A stretch of DNA of 64,000 nucleotides from Acholoe squamosa (Eukaryota; Annelida; Polychaeta; Phyllodocida; Polynoidae). The notes beneath the pieces were generated by a model. That model worked only from the letters and a program-made list of their open reading frames with translations, had not been told where the DNA came from and did no database searches. The DNA lies in assembly GCA_949317995.1 (NCBI GenBank), contig OX439040.1:53085186-53149185 (forward strand), given 5' to 3'. The translations under genes were made by a program, and so were the position numbers. Shown one piece after another: positions 53,293 through 63,490 of the stretch. How positions within the stretch are numbered: the stretch's first letter is position 1; the number at the start of each line of letters is the position of its first letter.

Positions 53293-55477
53293 TTATTGCG
53301 TAGACTTTTTCCTTCTTGCCTGCTTTTTATTGTTCTTTTTTGCTGGGGCTATCCTCTTCGTGGGTCTGAATTTTTCCATGACAATTGCACAAAATTTGGA
53401 TAAGTGTGTAAGAACAAAGGGGTTTTTGTTATTAAAAAGATCCACCATAGCCACCCTACTTGGTCGTGGTGGTATATTATTGGCAAGAAGTAATGCTCGA
53501 TCATGGTCAAAAGCTGGACAATGGAAAACGTAATGGAATTCATCCCCAATGTCATCACTCTTGCATAGGGGGCACTTTCTTTTGGAATACTCAATACCAG
53601 CGTATCTCCCAGTTACCACCGGAAGACGATGATTTCCACACCGGAATCTACACAAAGGGATTGAATACTTTTGATTAAGGTTAAGCAGATATGGTTCAAG
53701 ATTGAGCTCAGTTTTGAAAATTCTGTAATTGTAACAGTGTCCAGAGCCCATTACACTACTGTGCCAATCCTGATATTCTATGTCAGTGAGTCGTCTTTTA
53801 ACTTTGGCTTTTAACAAGTTATGTGGTATATTAGTAGCAGCATGCCCAAGAAGATTGCCAAGTCCATTTTGATCCATACATTTCTGGACATATGTGAGCC
53901 ACTGTGACTGTAGGCTACCATTAGTCTGCTTACCATGCACAATATTATACAATATAAGAGATATCTTGCTTGTTTTCCCTGTAACAATCTTGTGCCAGAA
54001 ATTAATTACCCTCTGTTTTACCAAACAACTTAGCCTGGAGCGACCAAGCTCTCCTAGTGCAACACAGTTGGCTGTGCGGCCATTCAATTTTAGAATAAAT
54101 TTACAAAAATAGCTCTGGACATGTTCAATCTCACTTAAGTCTGAGAAACCCCATACTTCACAGCCATACAATAGTATTGGGACAATGCAAGAATCAAATA
54201 GGTGGCACTGTATGTCAACTGGTAGTTGAAGTTTTCTTGACTTTGATAGTAGGCTGAACAAGGCCCGCTTAGCCTGTGTGACTTGCTTCTTTATAGCTTG
54301 GGGGAATTTTCCATTAAAATTGAATTCTATACCCAGATATGTGTAACTATATTGTACTTCAAGCTGCTCATTCTGGTAAAACAGTTTGGGTAGTTTCTTT
54401 ACCTTTCCCCTAGAGAAAATCACTACTTTTGTTTTTGAGGTATTTACATCAAGTTTCCAATCATGGCAATACTTCTGCAGCACATGAAGCATGTCTTGCA
54501 GATCCTGGGCTGACTCACTAAGTAGAATTGTGTCATCGGCATACAATAACATATAAAGCTTCAGAAGCGCTTGAGATTCAGGATCAGTACCTAAGGAGCT
54601 AATACCTTTGCAGTGATTTTGAAAATGAATTTCCAGATCATTCAAGTAAATTGCGAAAAGGAGTGGGGAAAGATTCTCCCCTTGTCTTACTCCAATGTTG
54701 CAGCTAAAATACTCAGATAGGCAGTTGTCAACCCGGATGCAAGATTTTGCAGCCTTGTACATGTTCTTAATAACAGTAAGTACCTTGCCATCAATATTAG
54801 TTTTAAGGAGTTTCAACCACAATGATGACCTGTCCACAGTATCAAATGCCTTCCTATAGTCAACAAAGGCACAAAATAACCTTTTTTTCTGGGAAAGAAA
54901 TAGTTCAGTTATACAGTGCAAGTTAAATATGTGATCAAGCGTGGAGTAACCTTCTCTAAATCCTGCTTGCTCTTCTCCTAACATATTGTTATGTTCCAAG
55001 TAAGTGCGTAGGCGTAAATCTAGTAACATAGTGAACAACTTTCCCATGCAACTAAGTAGAGTTATACCTCTGTAGCTGTCAGGATCGTTAATATTACCCT
55101 TATTCTTATATATAGGTACTATAACACCAACAGACCAGCTCTCGGGGACAATACCAGTATCTAGCACCAGATTGAAATAGCCACAGATCACAGTTAAAAG
55201 AGAACGAGGACTGTTTTTCAAAAACTCATTAATAATGGAGTCATTTCCCGCCGCTTTCCCATTTTTTAGTCTCTTTACCACTGCCTCAATTTCTGCGACT
55301 GTTACTGGCTTGTTAAAGGATAAATTACTAGCCTCAGGCAGCAGGCCCCCATGATCAGTCCTTAAACCATCATCGTCAGTATTTGCATACTCATAAGGTG
55401 CATTCGTTACCACATTCAGGCTTTCAAAGTGGGTCTTGAAAGAGTCAAGAGAGATTAGGGCACTCTTGCTTTTCGAA
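53293..55477 (-). CDS. LINE ORF2, reverse transcriptase part
   Basis: Numbered from the in-frame codon at 55413. Reverse transcriptase landmarks are GNDSIINEFL (57-66), the PIYKNKG motif (100-106), VDYRKAFDTVDR (184-195), GVRQGENLSPLLF (241-253) and catalytic YADD (291-294). The C-terminus has a Cys/His motif, RKCPLC..DEFHYVFHC, typical of many LINE proteins. It reverse-transcribes LINE RNA at a nicked target. The frame is open upstream of the first Met to the SINE boundary at 55477 and would join the endonuclease frame if the SINE and one duplication copy were absent. In this allele the reverse transcriptase is separated from its own start and is probably not made. Confidence 0.93.
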
Positions 55478-55659
55478 TGGGCTTCCCTAGCCCACTTAAA
55501 AGGGTCTATATCTCCTCTTTCCTATCCCCTCAGGATGTGTGTGGTGCACATATGCGCGGGCACTGACACATTCCTCTGTTAAATTATCAACCTGTGAAGC
55601 ACGGGATAGCCACTTAGTGCCGCTAGAGTGCTGTAAAACACAAATCAATCAATCAATCA
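55478..55659 (-). mobile_element. SINE-like repeat, copy 7, inserted in LINE ORF2
   Basis: 182 bp, flanked by a perfect 12-bp duplication, ttgcttttcgaa (55466-55477 and 55660-55671). The element starts (TGAT)n then gttttacagcactctagcgg, a different head from the (GTGA)n copies, but shares the 3' half (atgtgtcagtgcccgcgc to gctagggaagccc). It terminates the LINE ORF2. Confidence 0.9.
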
Positions 55660-57251
55660 TTGCTTTTCGAACCCTGGGCATTGTTAATGATCTTCCAGTA
55701 TTCTTTAGGGTTTGTACTTTTTACACCCCATAGCTTTGTAGTCAACTTACTGTGGTAGTTTGATATGGCAAGCCTTATGGTTTTCTTGTATTTCTTGTTT
55801 AACTGTTTTAACAAAAACTTATCTGCAGGGTCCTTGCCCATGGCATAGCGATTTTTTATCTTGAGCACTTCTTTTCGGGCTTTCTCACACTCCTCCGTGA
55901 ACCAGGGTTTTCTGGGCATTATGCGTTTCCGGTATGCACCTGTGCTATTATTTGTAGCCCTTCTGTGGGGTACAGTTTTAATAACACCGGTATGCTTACC
56001 ACTCTCCATGTACAGCTGGATGACCAACTTGGATATGTGGTCAATGTCTGCCTGGACTACTTCGGTACCTGACTCTTGCATGTTTCTGATAAGTGCATTT
56101 ATATTCCAAACAATATCCAGATCAAACGATTCTTTAAACACTGGACCCTTACCAACTTCCCAACATACTCTAGTGGAAGGCACTTGAAGGCCAATATCCC
56201 GAGTACAAGGCTCATTCTGTGTTACCACAGGTGGACTTGATGCAGAGAGCTCTAGAATGATAGGGGAATGCACATCTGATAGGCAGGAGTCAAAAGTACC
56301 AACAGAGAAAGTGTTTATAGAAGGAAACAACGATGCAGTTGCAACAGCGTAGTCTATAGTGCTCGCACCTTTACACGTAAATTCAGCCGATCTTTTGCCA
56401 AATCTACCGTTTACAAGGAGGAGGCCCGCACTTATGCAGAGGTCAATAAGCTTCTTACCATTTAAGTCGAGCTTCTGGTCAGTCCACATCCTTTCTACTT
56501 CTATACCCAGCCTCCTCATAGCAGTAGTGTCTAAGTAGATTTCACTTGCAATGTCCTCCAAACCTGTTTCATGTTGTACATGTTTACCTGGTTCTGTAAA
56601 GTCATGTGCACTTCCAGTCCTTGCATTAAAGTCACCGACCAGACATATTTCACAATCAGCATCAAGACTTTGTATATTGATAAGGTCAGACAGTATGCTT
56701 TCAAACTCCTCACTTGTGCTGTAGGGGGAGTCTGAGGGGGGAATGTAAACGGTTCCTAAAATGAGGTTATATCCTAAGATTATTGGTTCTAGTCTTAACC
56801 ACTGGACAAATTCATTCTCACTAGGTTTGACGGGGCTAACATATTTTGCTATTTCATTTTTGAAAAATGTAGCTATGCCCCCTGACTTCCTCGAGAATTT
56901 CTCCCTATGATGATAAAACGGGGTAAAACCTTCTATGTCTATATTTGCCTCATCAAGAGCATCAAGCTTTGTCTCTGATAGGCTAATGACATCAAAGTTA
57001 TCATAAATATAGTCTTCTAGTACTGCATAGTTAAGCTTCGAGATAAGGCCACAGACGTTCAGTCCTAGGATTCGCAGGTGTTGGACTTGACATTTGATAT
57101 CCACATTGGAAATAACCTCTGGGCTGACTAACAAGAGTGGATGTGGCTCAGCTCCTGGAGCTCTGCAGAAACTGTTTGAGGGTGGGGTTTTAGAGAAACC
57201 ATGCCCATGGGGTGATGTTAACGGAGTAACATCATTGGGACTTGTCCCCAT
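55653..57251 (-). CDS. LINE ORF2, APE endonuclease part (truncated by SINE)
   Basis: Chosen start is the ATG at 57251; it overlaps the end of ORF1 by 34 nt in another frame. Counting from a TTG five codons upstream, the AP-endonuclease fold shows Asn70 (LNVCGL), Glu98 (SETKLD), YIPP (174-177), Asp212 and Asn214 (GDFNART), and a late SDVHSPI. These are the catalytic residues of APE-type LINE endonucleases, which nick the target DNA. The protein runs about 530 residues, then the SINE supplies two foreign codons and a stop. The endonuclease itself looks complete. Confidence 0.93.
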   Translation of the reverse strand: MGTSPNDVTPLTSPHGHGFSKTPPSNSFCRAPGAEPHPLLLVSPEVISNVDIKCQVQHLRILGLNVCGLISKLNYAVLEDYIYDNFDVISLSETKLDALDEANIDIEGFTPFYHHREKFSRKSGGIATFFKNEIAKYVSPVKPSENEFVQWLRLEPIILGYNLILGTVYIPPSDSPYSTSEEFESILSDLINIQSLDADCEICLVGDFNARTGSAHDFTEPGKHVQHETGLEDIASEIYLDTTAMRRLGIEVERMWTDQKLDLNGKKLIDLCISAGLLLVNGRFGKRSAEFTCKGASTIDYAVATASLFPSINTFSVGTFDSCLSDVHSPIILELSASSPPVVTQNEPCTRDIGLQVPSTRVCWEVGKGPVFKESFDLDIVWNINALIRNMQESGTEVVQADIDHISKLVIQLYMESGKHTGVIKTVPHRRATNNSTGAYRKRIMPRKPWFTEECEKARKEVLKIKNRYAMGKDPADKFLLKQLNKKYKKTIRLAISNYHSKLTTKLWGVKSTNPKEYWKIINNAQGSKSND

Positions 57252-59119
57252 GGGCTCTGGCCCCAACCGCCGGGCACCATCGCCTGCCAGCTGGGGTGGG
57301 ACGGCTGTAGCCCAACATTATAGACAATGCCAGGTCGAGCAGGGATACTAGGTGATAATTGACCGAACCCACTCTGTAGCTGTGCAAAAGGCATTTGCGG
57401 GTAGGTCATCTGACCTAGGTTTAATGGTTGGACATAGGGCAGTACTTGTGTAAGCCCCGTAACCCCAGTAAAGGTTGGCTGCAAGATTTGGGTCTGGACT
57501 TGTGGTAGGGTAGGGCTAGAAGTATTACTATCCTTGTCCTTGGTTGCTGTTCCCTGGTTGCTCTGGTTTGGCTGGGAGGCTTGGGCCTGAGCTTGTGGCA
57601 CTTGATGTAGGGCAGGGCTAGGGTCATTACTATCCCTATCCTTGTCCTTGTCGGACGACTTCTGGTCGCTTGTGCATGTCTGGGGGGCTTGGACCTGAGC
57701 TTGTGGCTCCTCCTCATCTTTTAGGCGTACAAATGTTTCTTTCATGAGTTGTTGCAACTCATCCATGCTCATTTGCTTTTCAAAGGCCACGGATGGAGAT
57801 GGTTTTGGGGTAGAGGCCTGAGGGACCTTCTTGGCCTTGGCCTGCCCTCGACTGGGTTGCGTTGGATAGGCACCCTTATTACTGTGACCAGTAACATCCT
57901 CTTCAGATTCTAGTTCTGAGAATCTATTGCTGACCGGTATCGGGACAGCCCTCGGGTGATTCTGTGAGTTTTGGCCACCCTTTAGTTTATTGTGCACAGG
58001 GGCTGACCAGCCATTTCCTCCAGCAGGGACTTGGCGGGCCGTTTTCTGATGGGCCACTGTCACTGGGTTATTTGCTGCCTCCTCTCCTGAGATCACAATC
58101 TTCAGATTACTTGCTACTTGCTTCAAACCTGGCTGACGAAGATGCAATTTGTCCTTCTTAAGCCTACTGGGCAGGTATTTGAAAGTGGAATTGTGGTCCA
58201 CAAAACACACCCGCTCTGAATGCAGTGACTCCAAGAAATCATTGAAGTTGTCAATACGGTCATTAAGGTTCAGGTGCGCCTTGTCATAGCGATGGAGTAT
58301 TCCTGAGAGCACCACCTTTGTGTCCTGGTTGTAGAACAGGATGTCACTAACCAATGCCTGGTATTCAGACTTCATGCTGTAGAAATATCCCTGTTCCACA
58401 TTATTCGTCCCACAATGGACGATGACATACTTAGGAGTTTTCCCTTGTAGCACATTCGCTATGCGGCGCCGGACACCCTTGATGTCTGCACCGGGGTTGA
58501 CATCTACAAAGGCCCGGACATCTCCCATGCACTGGTCAATGCCTTGCAGCATTGAGTCTGAGAGGATAATCACGTCAGTTCCAGCAGGGGTGCTTGGCAC
58601 AGTGCACGCACTTGTGTGAGCTGCAGTTGTTTGGGTTGTGCCGGCTGTAGGGGCAGCAGGGGGGATGAGGCTGATCTTTCGAATCTCTTCCCTGACGTTC
58701 TGGAGAGTGACTCCCATGAGGTTTACCCCTTTACCATCTCTGCCAAATCCCCAGCATGAGTCCGTCTCCATGTTGTGGATGAGTTGGCTGGTACCAGTGG
58801 CCTGGAGGGCGTCATAGTACTCCCATGACTGCTGTGCCCGAATTGTTCCTATGTGCAACATGACTTCCCCTTTCATGTTGTCCCAATCACTGGAAGGCTT
58901 GGGTACCTTTTTTTGTGTGTACGCCTTTGCCATGCCAGCATGTTTTAGCTTCCTCATTTCTTCAGCTTTGTCATCGAGCCCATGCTGCTTCAGCTTGTTG
59001 TAGCAGTACAGATGCTCCTGTGATTTAAATGACAGGCCCTTGTCTGTCAAATGGCATGGGTAGTGGGTGGAGAGTATATTCTTCCACCCTCTGAAGTAGA
59101 TGACATTATTGCTACTGTA
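57218..59119 (-). CDS. LINE ORF1: NADAR-type domain fused to an SGNH esterase-type domain
   Basis: Numbered from a TTG at 59050; the frame is open to 59119 (TGA at 59120-59122) without an ATG, and these extra codons (VIYFRGWKNILS) complete the domain start, so the N-terminus is truncated, non-AUG or spliced. Residues up to about 125 match the NADAR/YbiA family: SQEHLYCYNK (10-19) and DSCWGFGRDGKGVNLMG (97-113). Residues about 158-320 form an SGNH hydrolase-like domain with SDS (164-166, nucleophile Ser166), GTNN (214-217) and DKLH (Asp300, His303). The rest is Pro/Gln/Ser/Lys-rich. Esterase ORF1 proteins are known in CR1/L2 LINEs; NADAR proteins include hydrolases of ADP-ribosylated guanine. 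The fusion is unusual. Functional roles here are inference. Confidence 0.85.
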   Translation of the reverse strand, partial: YSSNNVIYFRGWKNILSTHYPCHLTDKGLSFKSQEHLYCYNKLKQHGLDDKAEEMRKLKHAGMAKAYTQKKVPKPSSDWDNMKGEVMLHIGTIRAQQSWEYYDALQATGTSQLIHNMETDSCWGFGRDGKGVNLMGVTLQNVREEIRKISLIPPAAPTAGTTQTTAAHTSACTVPSTPAGTDVIILSDSMLQGIDQCMGDVRAFVDVNPGADIKGVRRRIANVLQGKTPKYVIVHCGTNNVEQGYFYSMKSEYQALVSDILFYNQDTKVVLSGILHRYDKAHLNLNDRIDNFNDFLESLHSERVCFVDHNSTFKYLPSRLKKDKLHLRQPGLKQVASNLKIVISGEEAANNPVTVAHQKTARQVPAGGNGWSAPVHNKLKGGQNSQNHPRAVPIPVSNRFSELESEEDVTGHSNKGAYPTQPSRGQAKAKKVPQASTPKPSPSVAFEKQMSMDELQQLMKETFVRLKDEEEPQAQVQAPQTCTSDQKSSDKDKDRDSNDPSPALHQVPQAQAQASQPNQSNQGTATKDKDSNTSSPTLPQVQTQILQPTFTGVTGLTQVLPYVQPLNLGQMTYPQMPFAQLQSGFGQLSPSIPARPGIVYNVGLQPSHPSWQAMVPGGWGQSPWGQVPMMLLR

Positions 59120-60235
59120 TCAGATCCATAGGCCTTTTGCCCCATCACTTTGGGCCTTTTACCCCAGCCTTTCAACCTACGGGGCAAAATGCCCCACTTT
59201 TTGTCAAGCATTCTATTAGAATTTTCCATAAGGATAGGCTGACAACATATTTCACAAGTACCGTATGATACATTGTTCCATCTCTTGATTGGTGTGAAAA
59301 ATATGCATTAATTAGGGATTATTCTCTTAGAACTAGCTCATTTACGTGCTATTAGGGTATTTTAGATTATCCTACTCTATCACCCCTTGGACTTCGACAT
59401 GAATTATCGAAAATGCTACTTTAGGTGGTTTAGGATGTCCAAATCTCAACAGCAGTTCATGGATACTAACTTTATCTTCTTTTTTAATGACAAGAATCTA
59501 AATGAAGCATTTATTCCAATTATGATCCTCTTTATTCTGCATGTGGGCCTTTTTTCCCAAAGGTTGTGGGTTTTTACCCCAGCTGTGGGCCTTTTACCCC
59601 AGCATCCACTTTTTTTCATACATGATTTACTGTAACAATCTATGGGGCAGAGCTGACAAGCTTTTGTGAATGAAGAAAATGTCATTCCATCCTTTGATTA
59701 ATGAAAAATTTATTCTGGAAGAAGCCATGAATTTCTTATAAATGACACATTTGAAAATTAAGGGCGTCTTACCCCACCCTACCCTACCCTGGGTAGGATA
59801 CGGCTGTCTGACAGAGTGCCCTGCAAACAAAACACATTTTTCATTAAGGTTAAAAAAAAACGTTCAGAAAAGGTTGAGAAAACGTTTTCGCACTTTAAAA
59901 AAAAAAAATGCAAATATAAACAAACATTATTTTAACGTTAAAATAACGTTTTTAAAAAATGAAAGACAATGTTTTGCAGCTTTCCTGAACCTTCACAAAA
60001 GGTGCAGAAAGGTTCAGATGAAACTTTTAAAAACGTTCAGAAGAAAAGGTTAGCCTAAGAAATAATGTTTTCTCTTCGACCTTTTAAAAACAAAATCTAA
60101 ACCATTTTAGGTAATCAGAAAGGTAACGCTTTTTGAAGGATGAAAATAAGTTTTTCAAAAAGCGTTGGAGTAATAACCATTTAAAAACGTTTTTTTAATG
60201 TTAAAAAAAAGTTTCTTGTTTGCTGGGCGGGTGAT
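59120..60235. other. Stretch upstream of the LINE, with motif repeats
   Basis: The phrase ggccttttaccccagc occurs at about 59153 and 59588, with variants between; it may be the LINE 5' region. From about 59850 to 60220 the palindrome AACGTT and aaaacgttt-type phrases recur many times, a low-complexity repeat. Confidence 0.5.
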
Positions 60236-60243
60236 AGTGTGTG

Positions 60244-60400
60244 GGATCATTATTTACCAACAGGGGGGCGTAAAAATTTCAGACCCCTCCCGGGGGGGGC
60301 TGTAAAAATATTGACCCCTCTTGAGGGGGGGGTAAAAAATTTACCCTATTTTTTAGCCAAAATGCCTGCACGCTACAATGGATCAAAGAGGGGCGCTAGA
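60244..60400. mobile_element. Harbinger-like MITE H2, truncated copy 3
   Basis: Contains atcattatttaccaacaggg, gacccctcttgaggggg and the gatcaaagaggggc phrase of the family; the right end is missing. Confidence 0.65.
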
Positions 60401-60469
60401 AAAAGTCTTTTTGGGTGATTTCTTATTTTTGAGATCTTGGCCATATATGATCAGCATGATAACGGATAA

Positions 60470-60600
60470 GAATGCAGCGTTAACCCTGTATGTTCAGCAT
60501 GGTGTTCAAATGCACCATTAACCCTGTATGGTCAGTATTACACATAAATGCAGACTTTACCTCCTCTGGTCAGCATGATTATATACTGTAAATGTATATA
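60470..60600 (+). repeat. Short tandem repeat, about 50-60 bp period
   Basis: taaccctgtatggtcag and its variants occur three times with spacers containing aaatgca. Confidence 0.5.
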
Positions 60601-60960
60601 TTTTCTTGCTATACATATTTTTGTGAATTTCGCTAATTTAAGTACATCATGAATATTTATCCCTTCCAGGTGGTCTGGTCAGGAGAAATTACATGTAGGT
60701 TTTTTTCTATTAATGAAATATGTAGCCTACAAATGAAATAATCTTATTTATTTCCACCAGCAAACACTTAAGCATAGGGTACCAATAGTGATGGGCACAT
60801 GTAAATTTGGAACAGCCGGGACAGGTGGGGGGATGGGTTTGGGCTATCACAGGCAGAGGGGATTTGAGGAGGTTAGGGTTCTAATGTTGGGGTTGAAGCT
60901 TTAATGGGGGTTTAGCTAACTTTAAAGGGGTAGCTTCTTTTGGGGTAACTTTGATGCAAT

Positions 60961-60982
60961 AATCGAACTCGGGTTTCCACCA
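60961..60982 (-). promoter_or_regulatory. Candidate primer-binding site of a second LTR element
   Basis: The plus strand reads aatcgaactcgggtttccac then ca, i.e. a T-loop-like tcgaa followed by an acceptor-like segment ending CCA. It lies four bases from a TG that would be the LTR border (60987). I could not name the tRNA. Confidence 0.5.
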
Positions 60983-60986
60983 GTTA

Positions 60987-62230
60987 TGTTTCACCTCAAT
61001 CCCATCTCCACTCGTAGTTTAATTATGTACTTGGGGAATGTTCTCAAGCTAGCGTCAAGTAGTAGAGCTTGTGTTTAAATCCCATAGCCCATTTGGAAAG
61101 AAAACACAATTGGGTACTTCATCTCCAAGGGTTTTTATTGAATAGAAATATATGCCAATCCAAGGTCGAATACAAATCAGACTCCAGCGTCGATTTCACA
61201 TTTCAATTTAGAATTCCTAAACACACGCCTTAAACAGGAAGAATTTCAATAAGTTAGATCCAATCGGTTTCAAAGACAATGGTGTCAATATCTATAAACC
61301 TCAAATAATAATACCACCACATTTCATCAATAACATCATATACCCTATCTTGGGCATGAGTAGTTTCCATCGTTGTTGAATGTACTTAGTTCCACACAAT
61401 TACAAACCTTTACAAATTTTCATCCTCATTAAAGTTCAAATGCAGGGGTATTTCCAAAACACAATTTCACAAATAGCGTTGAATTTCAAAGCATAATCAT
61501 AAATGTCTATCACAATACACAATCACAAACCGTGGGCCTTTGAATTCCATTATGGCATAACTCCAAATCAAATTAGCATGAATTCCATCATGGCATAACT
61601 CCAAGTATCAATAATCACAAATGGCTATCGCAATACACAATCACCAACTGTTGGTGTCTTCAAATTCCATCATGGCATAACTGCAAGTTAAATCAATAAC
61701 TCCATAGTGAGATGTTCAAGTGAGCATTGAGAATATAGCAATGGGTAGTGAGACCAAATGAAAGCTAACCAAATTTAAGTCCTTCTGATGTGTGGTTCCT
61801 CTATGTAATAATCAGATCCCTTAGAGTGTTTGTCTAGATTCAGAATTTCAATTGATTCCTACTTGTGGACTAACAAATATAATTCTCTTCCCCTATGATT
61901 CCAGGGCAGACCATGAATCCCTTACTCCTGAGCACAGCCTGCAACCAACCCCTTCAGTTCCAGCCTTATATACTCCCAGACTGCCGGTGGTTTTGATCTT
62001 TTGCCATCCAACACCCTTTGGACTTTAAGCCTGGTGGTGCTCTAACAGATCATTCATAGAGGACACACCCATCCACTCATAAGAATATAATCTCTACTGC
62101 TGCCACCGGGACCCCCAGGACCTACATGGGCAAAGTCTAAAACAATGACTCAGCCTTCACAGCCACTCCTGGCATCCTATAGGGCCATAATACACAGCGC
62201 CCACTCTAGACTTAATGTAACTAAGGACTT
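60987..62230 (-). mobile_element. Probable LTR of a second retrotransposon, right border uncertain
   Basis: On the minus strand, TATATAA (61966-61972) precedes an AATAAA (61134-61139), and the presumed 3' border is followed by a primer-like site, the arrangement of U3-R-U5-PBS. Phrases such as attccatcatggcataact recur three times (61546-61690) as internal duplication. No gag or pol follows; only about 700 bp of non-coding DNA lie downstream before other repeats, so the element is truncated or this is a recombinant. The right border was not located. Confidence 0.45.
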
Positions 62231-62694
62231 ATAGTGATATTCTTTAGCTGTTCCCGGTGACATATCGCATTCAAAAGTTTTCTTTGTTTGTATCATACTT
62301 TATAGTAAACATTCATGTATGATATACCTGCAGACACTTAGTATGAAGGAACCCCGCGTCTTCATATTATTTCCAGAATTACTATTGTAACTCCTCAAAC
62401 AATAGCGGTCGACTTGTCGCTCTTCTCAATTCCCTATAACTCACAAGGCCCCCCTCAATTACAATCAAGATCCTCTTTCGGACCTGGTTGTAGCGTCCTC
62501 TAGTTTCAACCACTTCCATATACACGCTCACTCTCTTTCTTACTTAGCTGTTTTTCCAATACCCGGGTTCCTTCACCTAACTTGTCCTCCCCCTTTTTAA
62601 AACAGAATGCGATATACAGTACCTACTATGTTATTTTTCACCTGGTCTTCACTTTTTACGCATATAGCTACCCATGTTATTATTTTTTTAGGAA

Positions 62695-62698
<4 letters not shown>

Positions 62699-62745
<47 letters not shown>
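62699..62745. repeat. (TA)n microsatellite
   Basis: About 23 TA units. Confidence 0.95.
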
Positions 62746-62748
<3 letters not shown>

Positions 62749-63415
62749 TGCATGCACACATTATCACGATCACACGCCCTAACCAAATACAATCATATCA
62801 CCTGTATTTTAAAAATACCTCACACCTTTGGTGTATATACATGCTCCCTAATATCTTCTGCTCACAGTATTTAGTATACAAATTACAATACGCATACATA
62901 TAGTTTATAACATAATCATGTAACACTCATATATGCATAGTTTTGTTCATACAGAAAATCTTGTAATAATATAGAGTCTATTGCCACTAATCATCATCAT
63001 TCTTTTTTTTTTTTACTCAGTGAAATTTACTTTTGTTTACTTTCAGTTTCACCACCAGTACTATTGTCTTTCTTTTGGGTCACAGACTATTTCAGAATGT
63101 CACGATTGTTGATTGCAACATCCCGACTGCTAATGACAACATATGCCATTGTTCTGGTTTCATGTTGTGATTTCATGGGATTGTTCTGGATCCATACTAG
63201 ACAGTCATGTGAAAATATTGAGAAAGAACCACGGACACGGATGGATGTTAGTTCATTTTCATAATTGACATCCACTATGTATAACACACTTCGCACTACA
63301 CCAAGCAGAATTGTCCGCCGATAGATCTTGTTTTAACTTGGTGGGTTGGTCGACAGTGTTCATGATTTCTGCATCATTAGTCACAGCAGTTTTTTATAAT
63401 TCTGCATCATTCGCC

Positions 63416-63490
63416 ATGGCAGACGTCAGAGCCATCGAAACAGATGAAGACAAGGCAACAAAGCAGGTGGCCGACTTTCCTGAACCTTAG
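63416..63490 (+). CDS. Possible short first exon with strong start context
   Basis: GCCATGG matches the Kozak consensus. The 24-codon frame starts MADVRAIETDEDKATKQ, is hydrophilic, and has AAGCAG-GTGGCC, a possible splice donor, after residue 17. Unspliced it ends at TAG 63488-63490. It could be the first coding exon of a host gene extending beyond the window. Confidence 0.22.
   Translation: MADVRAIETDEDKATKQVADFPEP

Larger units (their letters stand above)
52757..59119 (-). mobile_element. Nearly complete APE-type LINE with NADAR-esterase ORF1
   Basis: Reading right to left: ORF1, an overlapping ORF2 (endonuclease plus reverse transcriptase) and a 540-bp 3' UTR that ends in aattgtaattgtaattg-like short repeats after AATAAA. 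The esterase-type ORF1 and microsatellite-like tail fit the CR1/L2 group. The only break in ORF2 is the SINE at 55478-55659; removing it with one copy of its 12-bp duplication restores the frame. The 5' end is uncertain; ggccttttaccccagc phrases recur upstream (59150-59605). Confidence 0.88.
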
